A stretch of 64,000 nucleotides of DNA, taken from Methylobacterium terrae. GTDB taxonomy: Bacteria > Pseudomonadota > Alphaproteobacteria > Rhizobiales > Beijerinckiaceae. Of the stretch, positions 44,277 to 52,459 are shown one piece after another (positions within the stretch are counted from its first letter, which is position 1; every line of letters begins with the position of its first letter). Where the stretch lies: the NCBI RefSeq assembly GCF_003173755.1, contig NZ_CP029553.1, positions 1,814,501 through 1,878,500 of the forward strand, in the 5' to 3' direction. The notes beneath the pieces are model-generated. The model was not told where the DNA came from and did no database searches. It saw only the letters and a list, made by a program, of their open reading frames with translations. The translations under genes and the position numbers were made by a program.

Positions 44277-45227
44277 TCAGGCCAAGGGCGGAGCCTTGGC
44301 CGCCCGGCGGCGCCCGAACAGGGCGTCGACCAGGCCGAAGAGCGAGAGCGCGGCGAGCGCCAGCCCCTGCGTGAGGAAGACCAGCACGTAGAGGCCGACG
44401 AGGAGCGGCGTGCGGCCGGGCTTGCCGCGGCTGCGGTCGTGGAGCGCCGCCAGGCCCTGGAGCGCCAGGGCGGCCGCGAAGGCGCCGAGCAGCGCCACCC
44501 CGAACGCCCCGGCATAGCCGGGCGCGACCGAGAGCACGGCGCCGGCGACGAGGGCCCACAGGGCCCGGCGCGGCAGGGCGGTGGCGGCCAGGTCCGGCCA
44601 GGGCCGGGCGAGGCGGCCGGAGATCTGCACCACCCGGGCGCCGGCCCAGAGATAGAAGGTCAGGAGCAGGGTGAAGGTCGTCGCCATGATGGCGGGGGCG
44701 AGGCCGGCGACCCGCTCGGCGATGCGGGCGAGGTCGTCCTCCTCCAGGCCGGCGCCCCGGGACGGGGTCTCCTGCATCTGCACCTGCAGCATCGCCCGGG
44801 CGAGGCGGCGGACCCGCTCCTGGTAGGCGGCGTGGTCGCCCGACGACAGCATCACCACGACGATGAGGGCGACGGCCGCGGTGACGGCGACCCAGGCGAG
44901 CAGCCGCCCGGTCGGGTACCATTCCATCCGGCCGGGCGCGGTCTCGCGGCCGAGCAGCGCGAGGTAACCGAGCCACCAGGCGGGAAGCGCGGTCGAGACC
45001 AGGAAGGCGAGGCCGCGCAGAGGGGAGGAGGCGAGCGCGAGGGCGAGCGTGCCGGAGGCGGCGGCCACGAGGCCGGTCCGGTGGCTCCAGCCCATCGCGA
45101 CGATCAGGATCGGCAGCGGGGCGAGCAGGTAGAGCGCGAGCGCGAGGGGCGTCGCCTGGACGACGACCCCGATCAGGAGCGCCGAGGCGAGGCCGGCGAC
45201 GACGCCGATGCCGGTGTGACGAACCAT
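44277..45227 (-). CDS. DUF2232 membrane protein
   Basis: A 316-residue inner-membrane protein with about eight helices, of the DUF2232 family. Examples are [80 protein letters not shown] and [21 protein letters not shown] cytosolic or periplasmic amphipathic stretch with [20 protein letters not shown] lies between helices. Family members in alphaproteobacteria are regularly inserted between rpsR and rplI, as here, but have no established function. Attenuator hairpins flank it on both sides. Confidence 0.88.
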   Translation of the reverse strand: MVRHTGIGVVAGLASALLIGVVVQATPLALALYLLAPLPILIVAMGWSHRTGLVAAASGTLALALASSPLRGLAFLVSTALPAWWLGYLALLGRETAPGRMEWYPTGRLLAWVAVTAAVALIVVVMLSSGDHAAYQERVRRLARAMLQVQMQETPSRGAGLEEDDLARIAERVAGLAPAIMATTFTLLLTFYLWAGARVVQISGRLARPWPDLAATALPRRALWALVAGAVLSVAPGYAGAFGVALLGAFAAALALQGLAALHDRSRGKPGRTPLLVGLYVLVFLTQGLALAALSLFGLVDALFGRRRAAKAPPLA

Positions 45228-45297
45228 CAGGAACCCGTTCGCTGTCCCGCCGCCCCTCTCGAGGGCGGGGTTAGAGGCGACGCGCGTCGCCCCAGCG

Positions 45298-45323
45298 ACC
45301 CGGCGGCACGAGAGCCGCCGGGT
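45298..45323 (-). terminator. Attenuator hairpin after rpsR
   Basis: ACCCGGCGGC and GCCGCCGGGT pair perfectly (10 bases) around ACGAGA, starting 15 bases after the rpsR stop and 70 bases before the DUF2232 start. Confidence 0.65.
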
Positions 45324-45337
45324 TGTTGATCAGAGGA

Positions 45338-45589
45338 TCAGCGGATCACGTAGGGCAGGAAGCCCAGGAAGCGGGCGCGCTTGATCGCCTGGGCGAGCTC
45401 GCGCTGCTTCTTGGCCGACACCGCGGTGATGCGCGAGGGCACGATCTTGCCGCGCTCGGAGACGTAGCGCGAGAGCAGCTTCACGTCCTTGTAGTCGATC
45501 TTCGGGGCGTTGGGGCCCGAGAACGGGCAGGTCTTGCGCCGACGGAAGAACGGACGACGGCCACCGCCGCCACCAGCACCGAAAGCCAT
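45338..45589 (-). CDS. rpsR: 30S ribosomal protein S18
   Basis: An 83-residue small-subunit protein that pairs with S6 on 16S rRNA. The N-terminal zinc-free type begins [20 protein letters not shown], and the core reads [20 protein letters not shown], then [20 protein letters not shown] and [11 protein letters not shown]. It starts 3 bases after the rpsF stop, so translation is coupled. Confidence 0.98.
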   Translation of the reverse strand: MAFGAGGGGGRRPFFRRRKTCPFSGPNAPKIDYKDVKLLSRYVSERGKIVPSRITAVSAKKQRELAQAIKRARFLGFLPYVIR

Positions 45590-45592
45590 GGC

Positions 45593-46081
45593 TTACTGCT
45601 CCTCGTTCGTGTTGCGCTCGGCGCGCTCAGGGCGCTCCGGACGGTCGCCGCGATCCGGACGGTCGCCGCGCTCCGGGCGGTCACCGCCGCCGAAGCCGCC
45701 GGCGAACCCGTCGTCGTCACGGCGACGGCCGCGCTCGCGGTCCTTGCGCTCGTCGCGGTCGCGCTTCTGCATCATCGCGGACGGCTCGGACTCGAGCTCC
45801 TCGACGCGCACGGTCATGAAGCGCAGCACGTCCTCGGAGATGCGCATCTGGCGCTCCATCTCGGCGAGGGCCGCCGGGGGAGCGTCGATGTTGAGGAGGG
45901 TGAAGTGCGCCTTGCGGTTCTTGCGGATGCGGTAGGCGAGGGACTTCACGCCCCACATCTCGGTCTTCTCGACCTTGCCGCCGTTCTGCTCGATGACGGA
46001 CTTGTAGGTCTCGATCATCGTTTCGACCTGCTGCGAGGTCACGTCCTGGCGAGCCAGGAACACATGCTCGTAGAGAGCCAT
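45593..46081 (-). CDS. rpsF: 30S ribosomal protein S6 with Arg/Asp-rich tail
   Basis: A 162-residue S6. The conserved ferredoxin-like fold runs from [20 protein letters not shown] to [20 protein letters not shown] (about residue 105), including [20 protein letters not shown] and [15 protein letters not shown] [19 protein letters not shown]. The remaining 55 residues are low complexity, with the units [21 protein letters not shown]. coli S6 also has an acidic tail that is extended by RimK; whether this one is modified is unknown. First gene of the ribosomal operon; a long leader precedes it. Confidence 0.98.
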   Translation of the reverse strand: MALYEHVFLARQDVTSQQVETMIETYKSVIEQNGGKVEKTEMWGVKSLAYRIRKNRKAHFTLLNIDAPPAALAEMERQMRISEDVLRFMTVRVEELESEPSAMMQKRDRDERKDRERGRRRDDDGFAGGFGGGDRPERGDRPDRGDRPERPERAERNTNEEQ

Positions 46082-46503
46082 GATGGGCCTTTCTCAGGGA
46101 GACTTTGGCCCTCTGCCAGATGACACGGATGTGCGTCGGGCGTCGGGCCGGTTCGTCTTCGCGTCGCACGGCGCCAAGCCCTTCGAGCCTGCAAAGGCCC
46201 GAGCGGTTGTTCGAAGGCGGAGACACGGGACGACGGGGCGAGCCCCTGCGGCGGGTCTGGCGACCCGACACCGTCCGTTCAGCCCCCGGCCGGAGCGAAC
46301 GCGAGGCGCGGCCTATAGCAAGTTTCGGGGAAAGGGCAAGAGTGCTCGGGAAGAGTGTGGGGCAAAAGCGCGGCGCAAGAGCGGAGGGCGGGAGCGGGAG
46401 GCCGATGGCCGGACGCTAAGGCTCGCGTAACCATGCCGCCGTCAAGATTGCCGCGGCGTCCGTCCGGACGGCTCCTCCCGCATCCCCGCAGGATTCCCGC
46501 ACC
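46082..46503. promoter_or_regulatory. Divergent region with long rpsF leader
   Basis: This 422-base gap separates rpsF (minus) from the DUF2336 gene (plus) and carries no gene. The likely rpsF promoter at 46312-46339 would give a leader of about 220 bases. Immediately before the rpsF ATG an inverted GGGCC...GGCCC (17-base spacer) encloses the region expected to hold the ribosome site. Such leaders can bind the S6:S18 complex for autoregulation in other bacteria; I could not identify the known motif here. Confidence 0.45.
46312..46339 (-). promoter_or_regulatory. Probable sigma-70-type promoter of the rpsF operon
   Basis: On the minus strand TTGCCC is followed after 16 bases by TATAGG. The downstream side points to rpsF. 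Both elements are one to two bases from the alphaproteobacterial housekeeping consensus, and this is the least GC-rich spot of the gap. Confidence 0.5.
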
Positions 46504-47517
46504 ATGGCATCGGCAGCGGCTCCCCGGCCCGACAGGATCCCGCCGCCGGCCGGCGCCACGCTCGCCGACCTCGTCGACGAGGCGGAGCGGGTCGCCGATC
46601 CGGCGCGGGTTCTCCACGGCGTCACCGACCTCCTCGTCGCCCGGGCCGACCGGCTCTCGGGGCCGCAGGTCGGCGCCTTCGACGAGGTGCTGACGGTCCT
46701 CGCCGAGGGCGCGGGGCCGGAGTCGCGCGGGCGGCTCGCCCGCCGGGTCGGGGCGTTGCCGCGCCCGCCGCACAAGCTCGCCCGGCACCTCGCCCTCGAT
46801 CCCGAGGCCCAGGTGGCGGTCCCGGTGCTGGCGGCCTGCGCCGCGCTGCCCGACGACGTGCTGCTGCGCGTCGCCCGCAGCCGCGGGCCGGCGCATCTCG
46901 CGGCGATCGCCCGGCGCGAGAGGGTCGCGGCCCGGGTCGCCGACGTGCTGGCCGATCGCGGCGACGAGGCGGTGATGGCGACGCTGCTCGGCAATCCGGG
47001 CGCGCGGCTCTCGCTCGCGGCGCTCACGACCCTGTCCGACCGGATGGAGGACCGGGGCGGCCTCGCGGCGGGGCTCGCCGCCCGCGGCCTGCTGCCGGGC
47101 CAGCGCGCCGCCCTGCTGCGGACCCCCGGGCCTCCCGGTCCGCCGCGCCGGGCCGCCGAGGCCGTGGCCCTGCGGATCCGCCTCGGCCTCGAGGAGGCCG
47201 ACATCCGGGGCTGGCTCGCCGACGGGCGGACCGCCGAGGCGCTCCTCGGCCTCGCCCATCTCGCCGGCTGCTCCCCCGCGCGGGCCGAGGCCGCGCATCG
47301 CTCCGCGGGTCTGCGGGCCCTCGCCCTGATCGTGCGCGCGGCGGACCTGCGGCTCTCGACTCTCGGCGCCTACCTGCGCGCCCGGCCCGGACCGGCCCTG
47401 ACCGCGGAGGCGGCCGGCGCGGCGGTGCAGGCGTACCGGGCGTTGAGCGTCGCGCGGGCGCGGGAGATGGTCGCGGGGCGGCCGCAGGCCGCCGCGAGCG
47501 AGGCGCGGGTCGGCTGA
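46504..47517 (+). CDS. DUF2336 helical-repeat protein
   Basis: A 337-residue soluble protein of the DUF2336 family, an all-helical HEAT-like repeat. Typical segments are TLADLVDEAERVADPARVLH, GALPRPPHKLARHLALDPEA, VLAACAALPDDVLLRVARSR and DEAVMATLLGNPGARLSLAA. The C-terminal portion is shorter on conserved motifs and Ala/Arg-rich. Some DUF2336 proteins are linked to cell-cycle or stress signalling in alphaproteobacteria, but no role can be set here. AGGA lies about 10 bases upstream of the ATG. It is divergent from the rpsF operon. Confidence 0.82.
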   Translation: MASAAAPRPDRIPPPAGATLADLVDEAERVADPARVLHGVTDLLVARADRLSGPQVGAFDEVLTVLAEGAGPESRGRLARRVGALPRPPHKLARHLALDPEAQVAVPVLAACAALPDDVLLRVARSRGPAHLAAIARRERVAARVADVLADRGDEAVMATLLGNPGARLSLAALTTLSDRMEDRGGLAAGLAARGLLPGQRAALLRTPGPPGPPRRAAEAVALRIRLGLEEADIRGWLADGRTAEALLGLAHLAGCSPARAEAAHRSAGLRALALIVRAADLRLSTLGAYLRARPGPALTAEAAGAAVQAYRALSVARAREMVAGRPQAAASEARVG

Positions 47518-47810
47518 GCGGATCACGCGGCCGGCCTGACGGTGCTCCCGGTCCGCGAGGGCACCGGCCGCGAGACCCGGCCGGACGGGCGATGCATCCG
47601 GCGGGCGGGCGCGCGTCGCCGCCCGGCTTGGATGCCGGGCAAGCAGCGATGAACTGGGAATTAAAACCTGTCACTCGGGGTGGGCGTTCGAAGTTGTACT
47701 GCGAAACGGTTATATGCGATCGACCCGGCGCTCCAGTGTTTAAATATTAGGCATCGATTAACGGTTTCCGGAAAACTCTGGACACGATTGGTCGCATCAG
47801 GTCTCCGGCA

Positions 47811-49508
47811 ATGAATCTTCTCGGCAACACTCGCATACTGGTGAAGGCTGCTCTGCCGCTGCTGATCGTCGCGGTCGTGGCGGGCGGCCTCGTCTCGTAT
47901 GCGCACACCACGATCGCCAGCCTGTCGGCGCAGACGCGCCAGCTGGTCGAGGTGCAGATGGTCCGGCTGCAGACCATCCTGGCCGTCCGCCTCAACGTGA
48001 ACGAGGCGGCGGTCCAGAGCCGCAACATGGCCTTGGAGACGCGCCAGGAGGAGATGGCCGGCTACAAGGAGCGCCACGACGCCGCGGAGAAGGCCGCCCT
48101 CGCCGGTGCCGACACGCTCGTCGCCCTGTCCGACACGCCGGATCGGCGGGCGGCGAACGAGCGGCTGCGCCAGACCCTGGTCGAGTTCTTCGCCGTCTCC
48201 GCGCGGGCCAACGTCCTGGGGCTCCGGAACGAGAACGAGGCGGCCGGCAAGGTCCTGCTGGTCGATGCGGCGCCGATCCGGCTGAAGGTCCGCGACATCG
48301 TCCAGGGGCGCATCGACCTCCTGACGGCGGAGCTCAAGCGGGCGCGGGACTCCGCCGACCGCGCGGCGGACGAGGCCGGCACGGTGCTGATCGGGTCGGC
48401 GGTCCTGGGGATGCTCGCCGCCCTCGGGCTCGCCGTCCTGATCGTCGTGTTCGGCATCACGCGTCCGCTCGGCGGCCTCGTCGGCGTGCTCGAGCGCATG
48501 GCCCGGGGCGACACGGGCGCCGAGATCAAGGCGGCTTCCCGGGGCGACGAGATCGGCGCGGTCGGCCGCGCGGTCGCGGGCATCCGGGACATGGTCGCCC
48601 GCAAGGCCGCCGAGGAGGCGGAGATCCGCCACCTCGCCGACGAGGCCGCCGCCGCGGAGCGCCGGCGGACGATGGTGGAGCTGGCCGACGGGTTCGAGCG
48701 CGCGGTCGGCGGGATCGTCGGCCTCGTCTCCGCCTCGGCCACCGAGCTGCAGGCCACCGCCGGCACGATGACCGCCACCGCGACGCAGACGGCGTCCCAG
48801 TCCACCGCGGTCGCGGCCGCGGCCGAGGAGGCGGCGTCCAACGTCGGCACGGTGGCGGCGGCCGCCGAGGAGCTGGGAGCGTCGGTCCAGGAGATCGGCC
48901 GCCAGGTCCAGGGTTCGGCCGGCCTCGCCCAGGCGGCGGTCGGCGAGGCTGACAAGACCGGCCAGCTCGTCCAGGCGCTCAAGGCGACATCGGCGCGGAT
49001 CGGCGACATGGTCGGCATGATCTCCGGCATCGCCGCCCAGACCAACCTCCTGGCGCTGAACGCGACCATCGAGGCGGCGCGGGCCGGCGAGGCGGGCCGC
49101 GGCTTCGCGGTCGTCGCCGCCGAGGTCAAGGAGCTCGCCTCCCAGACCGCGCGAGCGACCGAGGAGATCGCCGGCCAGATCGGCGAGATCCAGGGCGTGA
49201 CCGACCAGGCGGTCTCGGCCATCGGCGCGATCACCGGCCGGATCCGCGAGATCAGCACCGTGGCGGTCTCGATCGCCTCGGCGGTGGAGGAGCAGGGCGC
49301 GGCGACCCAGGAGATCGTGCGCAACGTCTCCCAGGCCGCGACCGGCACCGGCGAGGTCACCGGCAACATCGCGGGCGTGGCGCGGGCCTCCGAGGAGACC
49401 GGGGCGGCGGCGAGCCAGGTGCTCGCGGCGGCCTCCGAGCTGTCGCGCCAGTCCGAGCACCTCTCGGCCGAGGTCCACCGCTTCCTCGACGGCGTGCGGG
49501 CGGCCTGA
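47811..49508 (+). CDS. Methyl-accepting chemotaxis protein
   Basis: A 565-residue inner-membrane chemoreceptor. TM1 is about residues 11-31 ([20 protein letters not shown]), and a helical periplasmic ligand domain of about 155 residues follows (four-helix-bundle type, with [20 protein letters not shown]). TM2 is about 191-215 ([20 protein letters not shown]). A HAMP segment comes next ([20 protein letters not shown]), then a signalling domain whose hairpin tip is [20 protein letters not shown], then [20 protein letters not shown]. No CheR-docking pentapeptide is seen at the C-terminus. The ligand is not predictable and no che genes are adjacent. Confidence 0.94.
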   Translation: MNLLGNTRILVKAALPLLIVAVVAGGLVSYAHTTIASLSAQTRQLVEVQMVRLQTILAVRLNVNEAAVQSRNMALETRQEEMAGYKERHDAAEKAALAGADTLVALSDTPDRRAANERLRQTLVEFFAVSARANVLGLRNENEAAGKVLLVDAAPIRLKVRDIVQGRIDLLTAELKRARDSADRAADEAGTVLIGSAVLGMLAALGLAVLIVVFGITRPLGGLVGVLERMARGDTGAEIKAASRGDEIGAVGRAVAGIRDMVARKAAEEAEIRHLADEAAAAERRRTMVELADGFERAVGGIVGLVSASATELQATAGTMTATATQTASQSTAVAAAAEEAASNVGTVAAAAEELGASVQEIGRQVQGSAGLAQAAVGEADKTGQLVQALKATSARIGDMVGMISGIAAQTNLLALNATIEAARAGEAGRGFAVVAAEVKELASQTARATEEIAGQIGEIQGVTDQAVSAIGAITGRIREISTVAVSIASAVEEQGAATQEIVRNVSQAATGTGEVTGNIAGVARASEETGAAASQVLAAASELSRQSEHLSAEVHRFLDGVRAA

Positions 49509-49572
49509 GCGGGGGCTTCGTCTCCGCCGGGCCCCTCGACCGTCTGTCCGCCGCGCTTGATGGACGATGACA

Positions 49573-49624
49573 TCCACCTCGTCATTCCGGGGCCGCGAAA
49601 GCGGAGGCCGGAACGACGAGGTGG
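49573..49624. repeat. Extragenic palindrome, copy 5
   Basis: A 52-base near-perfect palindrome: TCCACCTCGTCATTCCGG on the left, CCGGAACGACGAGGTGGA on the right, and an inner CCGC-GAAA-GCGG. It is not beside a convergent gene end, which argues against a pure terminator role. Confidence 0.75.
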
Positions 49625-49792
49625 AGGGCAAGATCGCTGCGGGAAGATCCGGCCGCGCCACCGGACCGTCGCCGACTGCCTCGTTCGACGCACGCGCTTC
49701 ACCCGAAGCCCGCACGACGGCTGGCGCACCCCACGAACTCCCCTATCTCGGACCGCGAGAGCCGCCATCCGCATCGGCCGGGAGACTGGGGC

Positions 49793-50134
49793 ATGATCCG
49801 AAGCGCCGTCCTCGCCGCGGCCCTGATGCCGACCCTGGCGCTGGCTGCCCCGCGGACCCGCGAGCCCGCCCCCGTCGGCCCGGTCGTCTCCGGCCTGCCC
49901 GGCTACGATTGCCGGATGTGGAGCCCGTTCGATCACGACGTCGTCGGGCCTTATCCGCGCCCGGGTGCCCGGCCGGTGCGGGCGGCGAGCGGCTGGGGCC
50001 GCACCGCCTACGGCTACGGCACCGGCGGCGCCTCGGCCTCCGGTGCCGTCGCGTTCCCGGCCGACACCGTGGCCGCCTGCGACATCGGCGAACTCACCGT
50101 CGGCCGCGCCGGATTGGACATCCTGCCGCGCTGA
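49793..50134 (+). CDS. Small exported hypothetical protein
   Basis: A 113-residue protein with a signal peptide (RSAVLAAALMPTLALA-AP). The mature chain is Gly/Ala/Tyr-rich, with two cysteines in PGYDCRMWSPFDHD and VAACDIGELTVGRA. No domain is recognised. It lies between two copies of the extragenic palindrome, on the plus strand. Codon usage matches neighbours, and the ATG follows GGGAGACTGGGGC, so a real gene is likely. Function unknown. Confidence 0.65.
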   Translation: MIRSAVLAAALMPTLALAAPRTREPAPVGPVVSGLPGYDCRMWSPFDHDVVGPYPRPGARPVRAASGWGRTAYGYGTGGASASGAVAFPADTVAACDIGELTVGRAGLDILPR

Positions 50135-50194
50135 CCCTCGACGCCTGGTCGGCGCCGAAACCCGATCGTCGGTCGATCCGCGTCCACCTCACGG

Positions 50195-50231
50195 GGTCGT
50201 CCCGGAGCCGCGAAGCGGAACCCGGAACGAC
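50195..50231. repeat. Extragenic palindrome, copy 6
   Basis: GGTCGTCCCGGAGCCGCGAA continues to GCGGAACCCGGAACGACC. The outer GGTCGT/ACGACC and CCGG/CCGG arms and the inner CCGC/GCGG stem are kept. It lies between convergent genes. Confidence 0.7.
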
Positions 50232-50277
50232 CAGCAGGGTGGCCGATCTCGATCGGCCAGACTCCGCTCCTCCGGCC

Positions 50278-51288
50278 TCACGTGCCCGGCTGGCCGTGCA
50301 CCGCCTTGTAGAAGAAATCCTTCCACTCCTTCGGGCGGTTCTTCAGCACGCCGGCCTTCACCAGGTGATCGGCCTGCAGCATGGTGCCGTAGGGCGTGGT
50401 CGAGAACACGACGCCGGGCTGCTTCATCATCGCGACGAGCTCGTCGGGCTCGAACTTCTCCTTGGTCGCCGCGAGGTAGATCTCGGCCGCCCGCTTCGGG
50501 TCGTCACGGATGAGCGCGTTGGCCTCGTCGATGGCGGCGAGCACCGCGGCGGTGGTCTTCGGGTTCTGCTCCATGAACTTGCCGCGGCCGAACACGATGG
50601 CGTTGCTCAACGGGCCCCCGACCACGTCGAAGGAGTTCAGCACGACGTGGATCTTCGGGTCCTTCAGCTCGATCTGCTGGTAGGGCGGCAGCGAGAAGTG
50701 GCTGTTGACCTCGCTGGTGCCGCCGAGCAGCGCGCCGACCGCGTCGGGATGGCCGAGCTGGATCGTGATCGGGTCGAGCTTGTTGCGGCCGGCCTCGCCG
50801 AGCTGGCGCTCGGCGGCGATCTGCAGCATCACGGCCTGGGCCGAGACCTTCACGGTCGGCACCGCGATCCGGTCCTTCGACGAGAAGTCGGCGAGCGTCT
50901 TCACCGCCGGGTTGCGGGTCACGAGCAGCATCGGCGCGCCGGCGGAGGCCGCGAGCCCCTTCACCTCGCCCCGGGTGCGGTCCCAGGCGAGCAGCAGGTT
51001 GGTGGCGCCGCTGGTGACGAAATCGACGTTGCCGGAGATCAGCGCGTCGACCGAGGCGCCGCCGCTCGTCAGCGTGACCCAGCTCACCTTGACGTCGCCG
51101 AGGCCCGCGCTCGCGACGTGCTTTTCCACCAGGCGCTGCTGCTCGGCCAGCACCATCGGCATGTAGATCAGGCCGGGCTGGCGAGTGAAGCGGACCTCCC
51201 CGGTCTCGGCCCGGGCGGGCGCGGCGAGGGTGGCGGCGAGGCCGAGCGCGACGGCCAGCGCGCCGGCGGCGCGCCTGAGGAACGGCAT
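50278..51288 (-). CDS. NrtA/SsuA/TauA-type ABC binding protein, orphan
   Basis: A 336-residue periplasmic binding protein. A signal peptide (RRAAGALAVALGLAATLAAP, cleaved near ARA-ET) precedes a two-lobed body. Conserved parts are FTRQPGLIYMPMVLAEQQRL, SGGASVDALISGNVDFVTSG, ATNLLLAWDRTRGEVKGLAA and DFSSKDRIAVPTVKVSAQAV. This matches the nitrate/sulfonate/taurine-type family. Usually the permease and ATPase genes are adjacent; none is found here, so it may share a transporter encoded elsewhere. Substrate (sulfonate, taurine, thiamine precursor or other) not determinable. Confidence 0.85.
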   Translation of the reverse strand: MPFLRRAAGALAVALGLAATLAAPARAETGEVRFTRQPGLIYMPMVLAEQQRLVEKHVASAGLGDVKVSWVTLTSGGASVDALISGNVDFVTSGATNLLLAWDRTRGEVKGLAASAGAPMLLVTRNPAVKTLADFSSKDRIAVPTVKVSAQAVMLQIAAERQLGEAGRNKLDPITIQLGHPDAVGALLGGTSEVNSHFSLPPYQQIELKDPKIHVVLNSFDVVGGPLSNAIVFGRGKFMEQNPKTTAAVLAAIDEANALIRDDPKRAAEIYLAATKEKFEPDELVAMMKQPGVVFSTTPYGTMLQADHLVKAGVLKNRPKEWKDFFYKAVHGQPGT

Positions 51289-51417
51289 GGGCGAATGCTC
51301 CCTGGTTCCCGGCCCCTGTCCGGGCGCTCGGGAAGCCGAGCGCCCGCCGGGCCGTGTCAGAGCCAGGGTCCGGAAATGACCCGGACACGTCAAGCCGCGA
51401 CGAAAGTCAGGGGGTGC

Positions 51418-51669
51418 TCAGGCCGAGACGGCGGACGGAGCCTCGGCCCGGTGCCGGTCCGCGCGGGCGCGGTTCGCCACCATGCGGTCGTGCAGGCGGA
51501 TGATGGTCCGGGAGCCGGTCGAGGTGAACGCGAAGGGCAGGATGCCGTGCACCAGGCAGGCGAGCCCGCCGGCGATCATGCGCAGGCCGAAGCCCGTGGC
51601 GACGCCCATGTGCTCGACATAGGTCTCGCCGACGGAAGCCGGATGCTCGGAGAAGGACAGCTTCGACAT
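51418..51669 (-). CDS. DUF6356 small membrane protein
   Basis: An 83-residue protein of the DUF6356 family. Its conserved pattern is FSEHPASVGETYVEHMGVAT, then GFGLRMIAGGLACLVHGILP and FAFTSTGSRTIIRLHDRM, with one or two membrane-embedded helices in the middle. Function unknown; the family is common in alphaproteobacteria, sometimes near capsule or lipid genes. It is divergent from an Lrp-type regulator across about 150 bases, so it is a candidate target of that regulator. Confidence 0.82.
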   Translation of the reverse strand: MSKLSFSEHPASVGETYVEHMGVATGFGLRMIAGGLACLVHGILPFAFTSTGSRTIIRLHDRMVANRARADRHRAEAPSAVSA

Positions 51670-51820
51670 GGCGGTTTCCTGAAAGGTCTCGAACCGGGGT
51701 CTCGAAAGGCACCTTGAGGATCGCACGGGGGCCGCGAAGCCGGATTGCGAATTTCCCCCGTTTCCCGCATGTTCGCGCAAGGCGATTTCGCGGAAGCGCG
51801 ATGCGTTGGGAAAATTTCGC

Positions 51821-52282
51821 GTGGACGAGTTCGACCGGAAAATCCTGTTGTGCCTGCAGGAGAACGCGGCCGAATCGCTCGAGGCGATCGCCGCGCGGGT
51901 CGGCCTGTCGGCCTCGCCGTGCTGGCGGCGGATCCAGAAGCTGGAGGCGCAAGGGGTGATCCAGCGCCGGGTGGCGCTCCTCGATCCCGACCGGATGCGG
52001 GTCGGCGTCACGGTGTTCGTGTCGGTGCGCACCAACCGCCACACCGCCGACTGGGCCGAGCGCTTCTGTGCCGCCGTGGTGACGATTCCCGAGGTGGTCG
52101 AGTTCTACCGCATGAGCGGCGAGACCGATTACCTGCTGCGCATCGTCGTGCCCGACATCGCGGCCTACGACCGGGTCTACAAGCGGCTGATCCAGTCGGT
52201 CGACCTGTACGACGTCAGTTCGGCCTTCGCGATGGAGCGCATCAAGTACACCACCGCCCTGCCGGTGACTTACGCCGAGTGA
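51821..52282 (+). CDS. Lrp/AsnC-family transcriptional regulator
   Basis: A 153-residue DNA-binding regulator. The N-terminal helix-turn-helix is DEFDRKILLCLQENAAESLE, then AIAARVGLSASPCWRRIQKL. A short linker leads to the RAM ligand domain (VGVTVFVSVRTNRHTADWAE, FYRMSGETDYLLRIVVPDIA, YDRVYKRLIQSVDLYDVSSA). Family members sense amino acids and form octamers. GTG 51821 gives the usual xDEFD start; a TTG at 51806 is an alternative. It is divergent from the DUF6356 gene and upstream of a broken MFS transporter gene, both possible targets. Confidence 0.9.
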   Translation: MDEFDRKILLCLQENAAESLEAIAARVGLSASPCWRRIQKLEAQGVIQRRVALLDPDRMRVGVTVFVSVRTNRHTADWAERFCAAVVTIPEVVEFYRMSGETDYLLRIVVPDIAAYDRVYKRLIQSVDLYDVSSAFAMERIKYTTALPVTYAE

Positions 52283-52306
52283 TCGACGGATGCGGGTCTC
52301 TCTCGG

Positions 52307-52354
52307 GATCCCTTGCGCGATCCCTTGCGCGGTCTCTCGCGCGATCCCTTGCGC
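52307..52354. repeat. 12-bp tandem repeat after the lrp stop
   Basis: Four units of 12 bases: GATCCCTTGCGC three times, with one variant GGTCTCTCGCGC as third unit. The array begins 24 bases after the stop of the Lrp-family gene and is non-coding. Confidence 0.8.
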
Positions 52355-52459
52355 GGGTCTGGGCTGCGCCGGGCGCCGGTTGCTTTCCGGGCGGATGGGT
52401 TTAGCTGCGCCGGTCGGCCCCCTCCCCGGCCCGACGCGCCCGACGAAGAAGCCTCGATC

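Noticed and set aside
51727..51746. Possible seventh copy of the GAAA-loop palindrome
   Set aside because: Only the CCGCGAAG core remains, and the outer arms do not pair. It lies in the promoter region between DUF6356 and lrp and could be chance.
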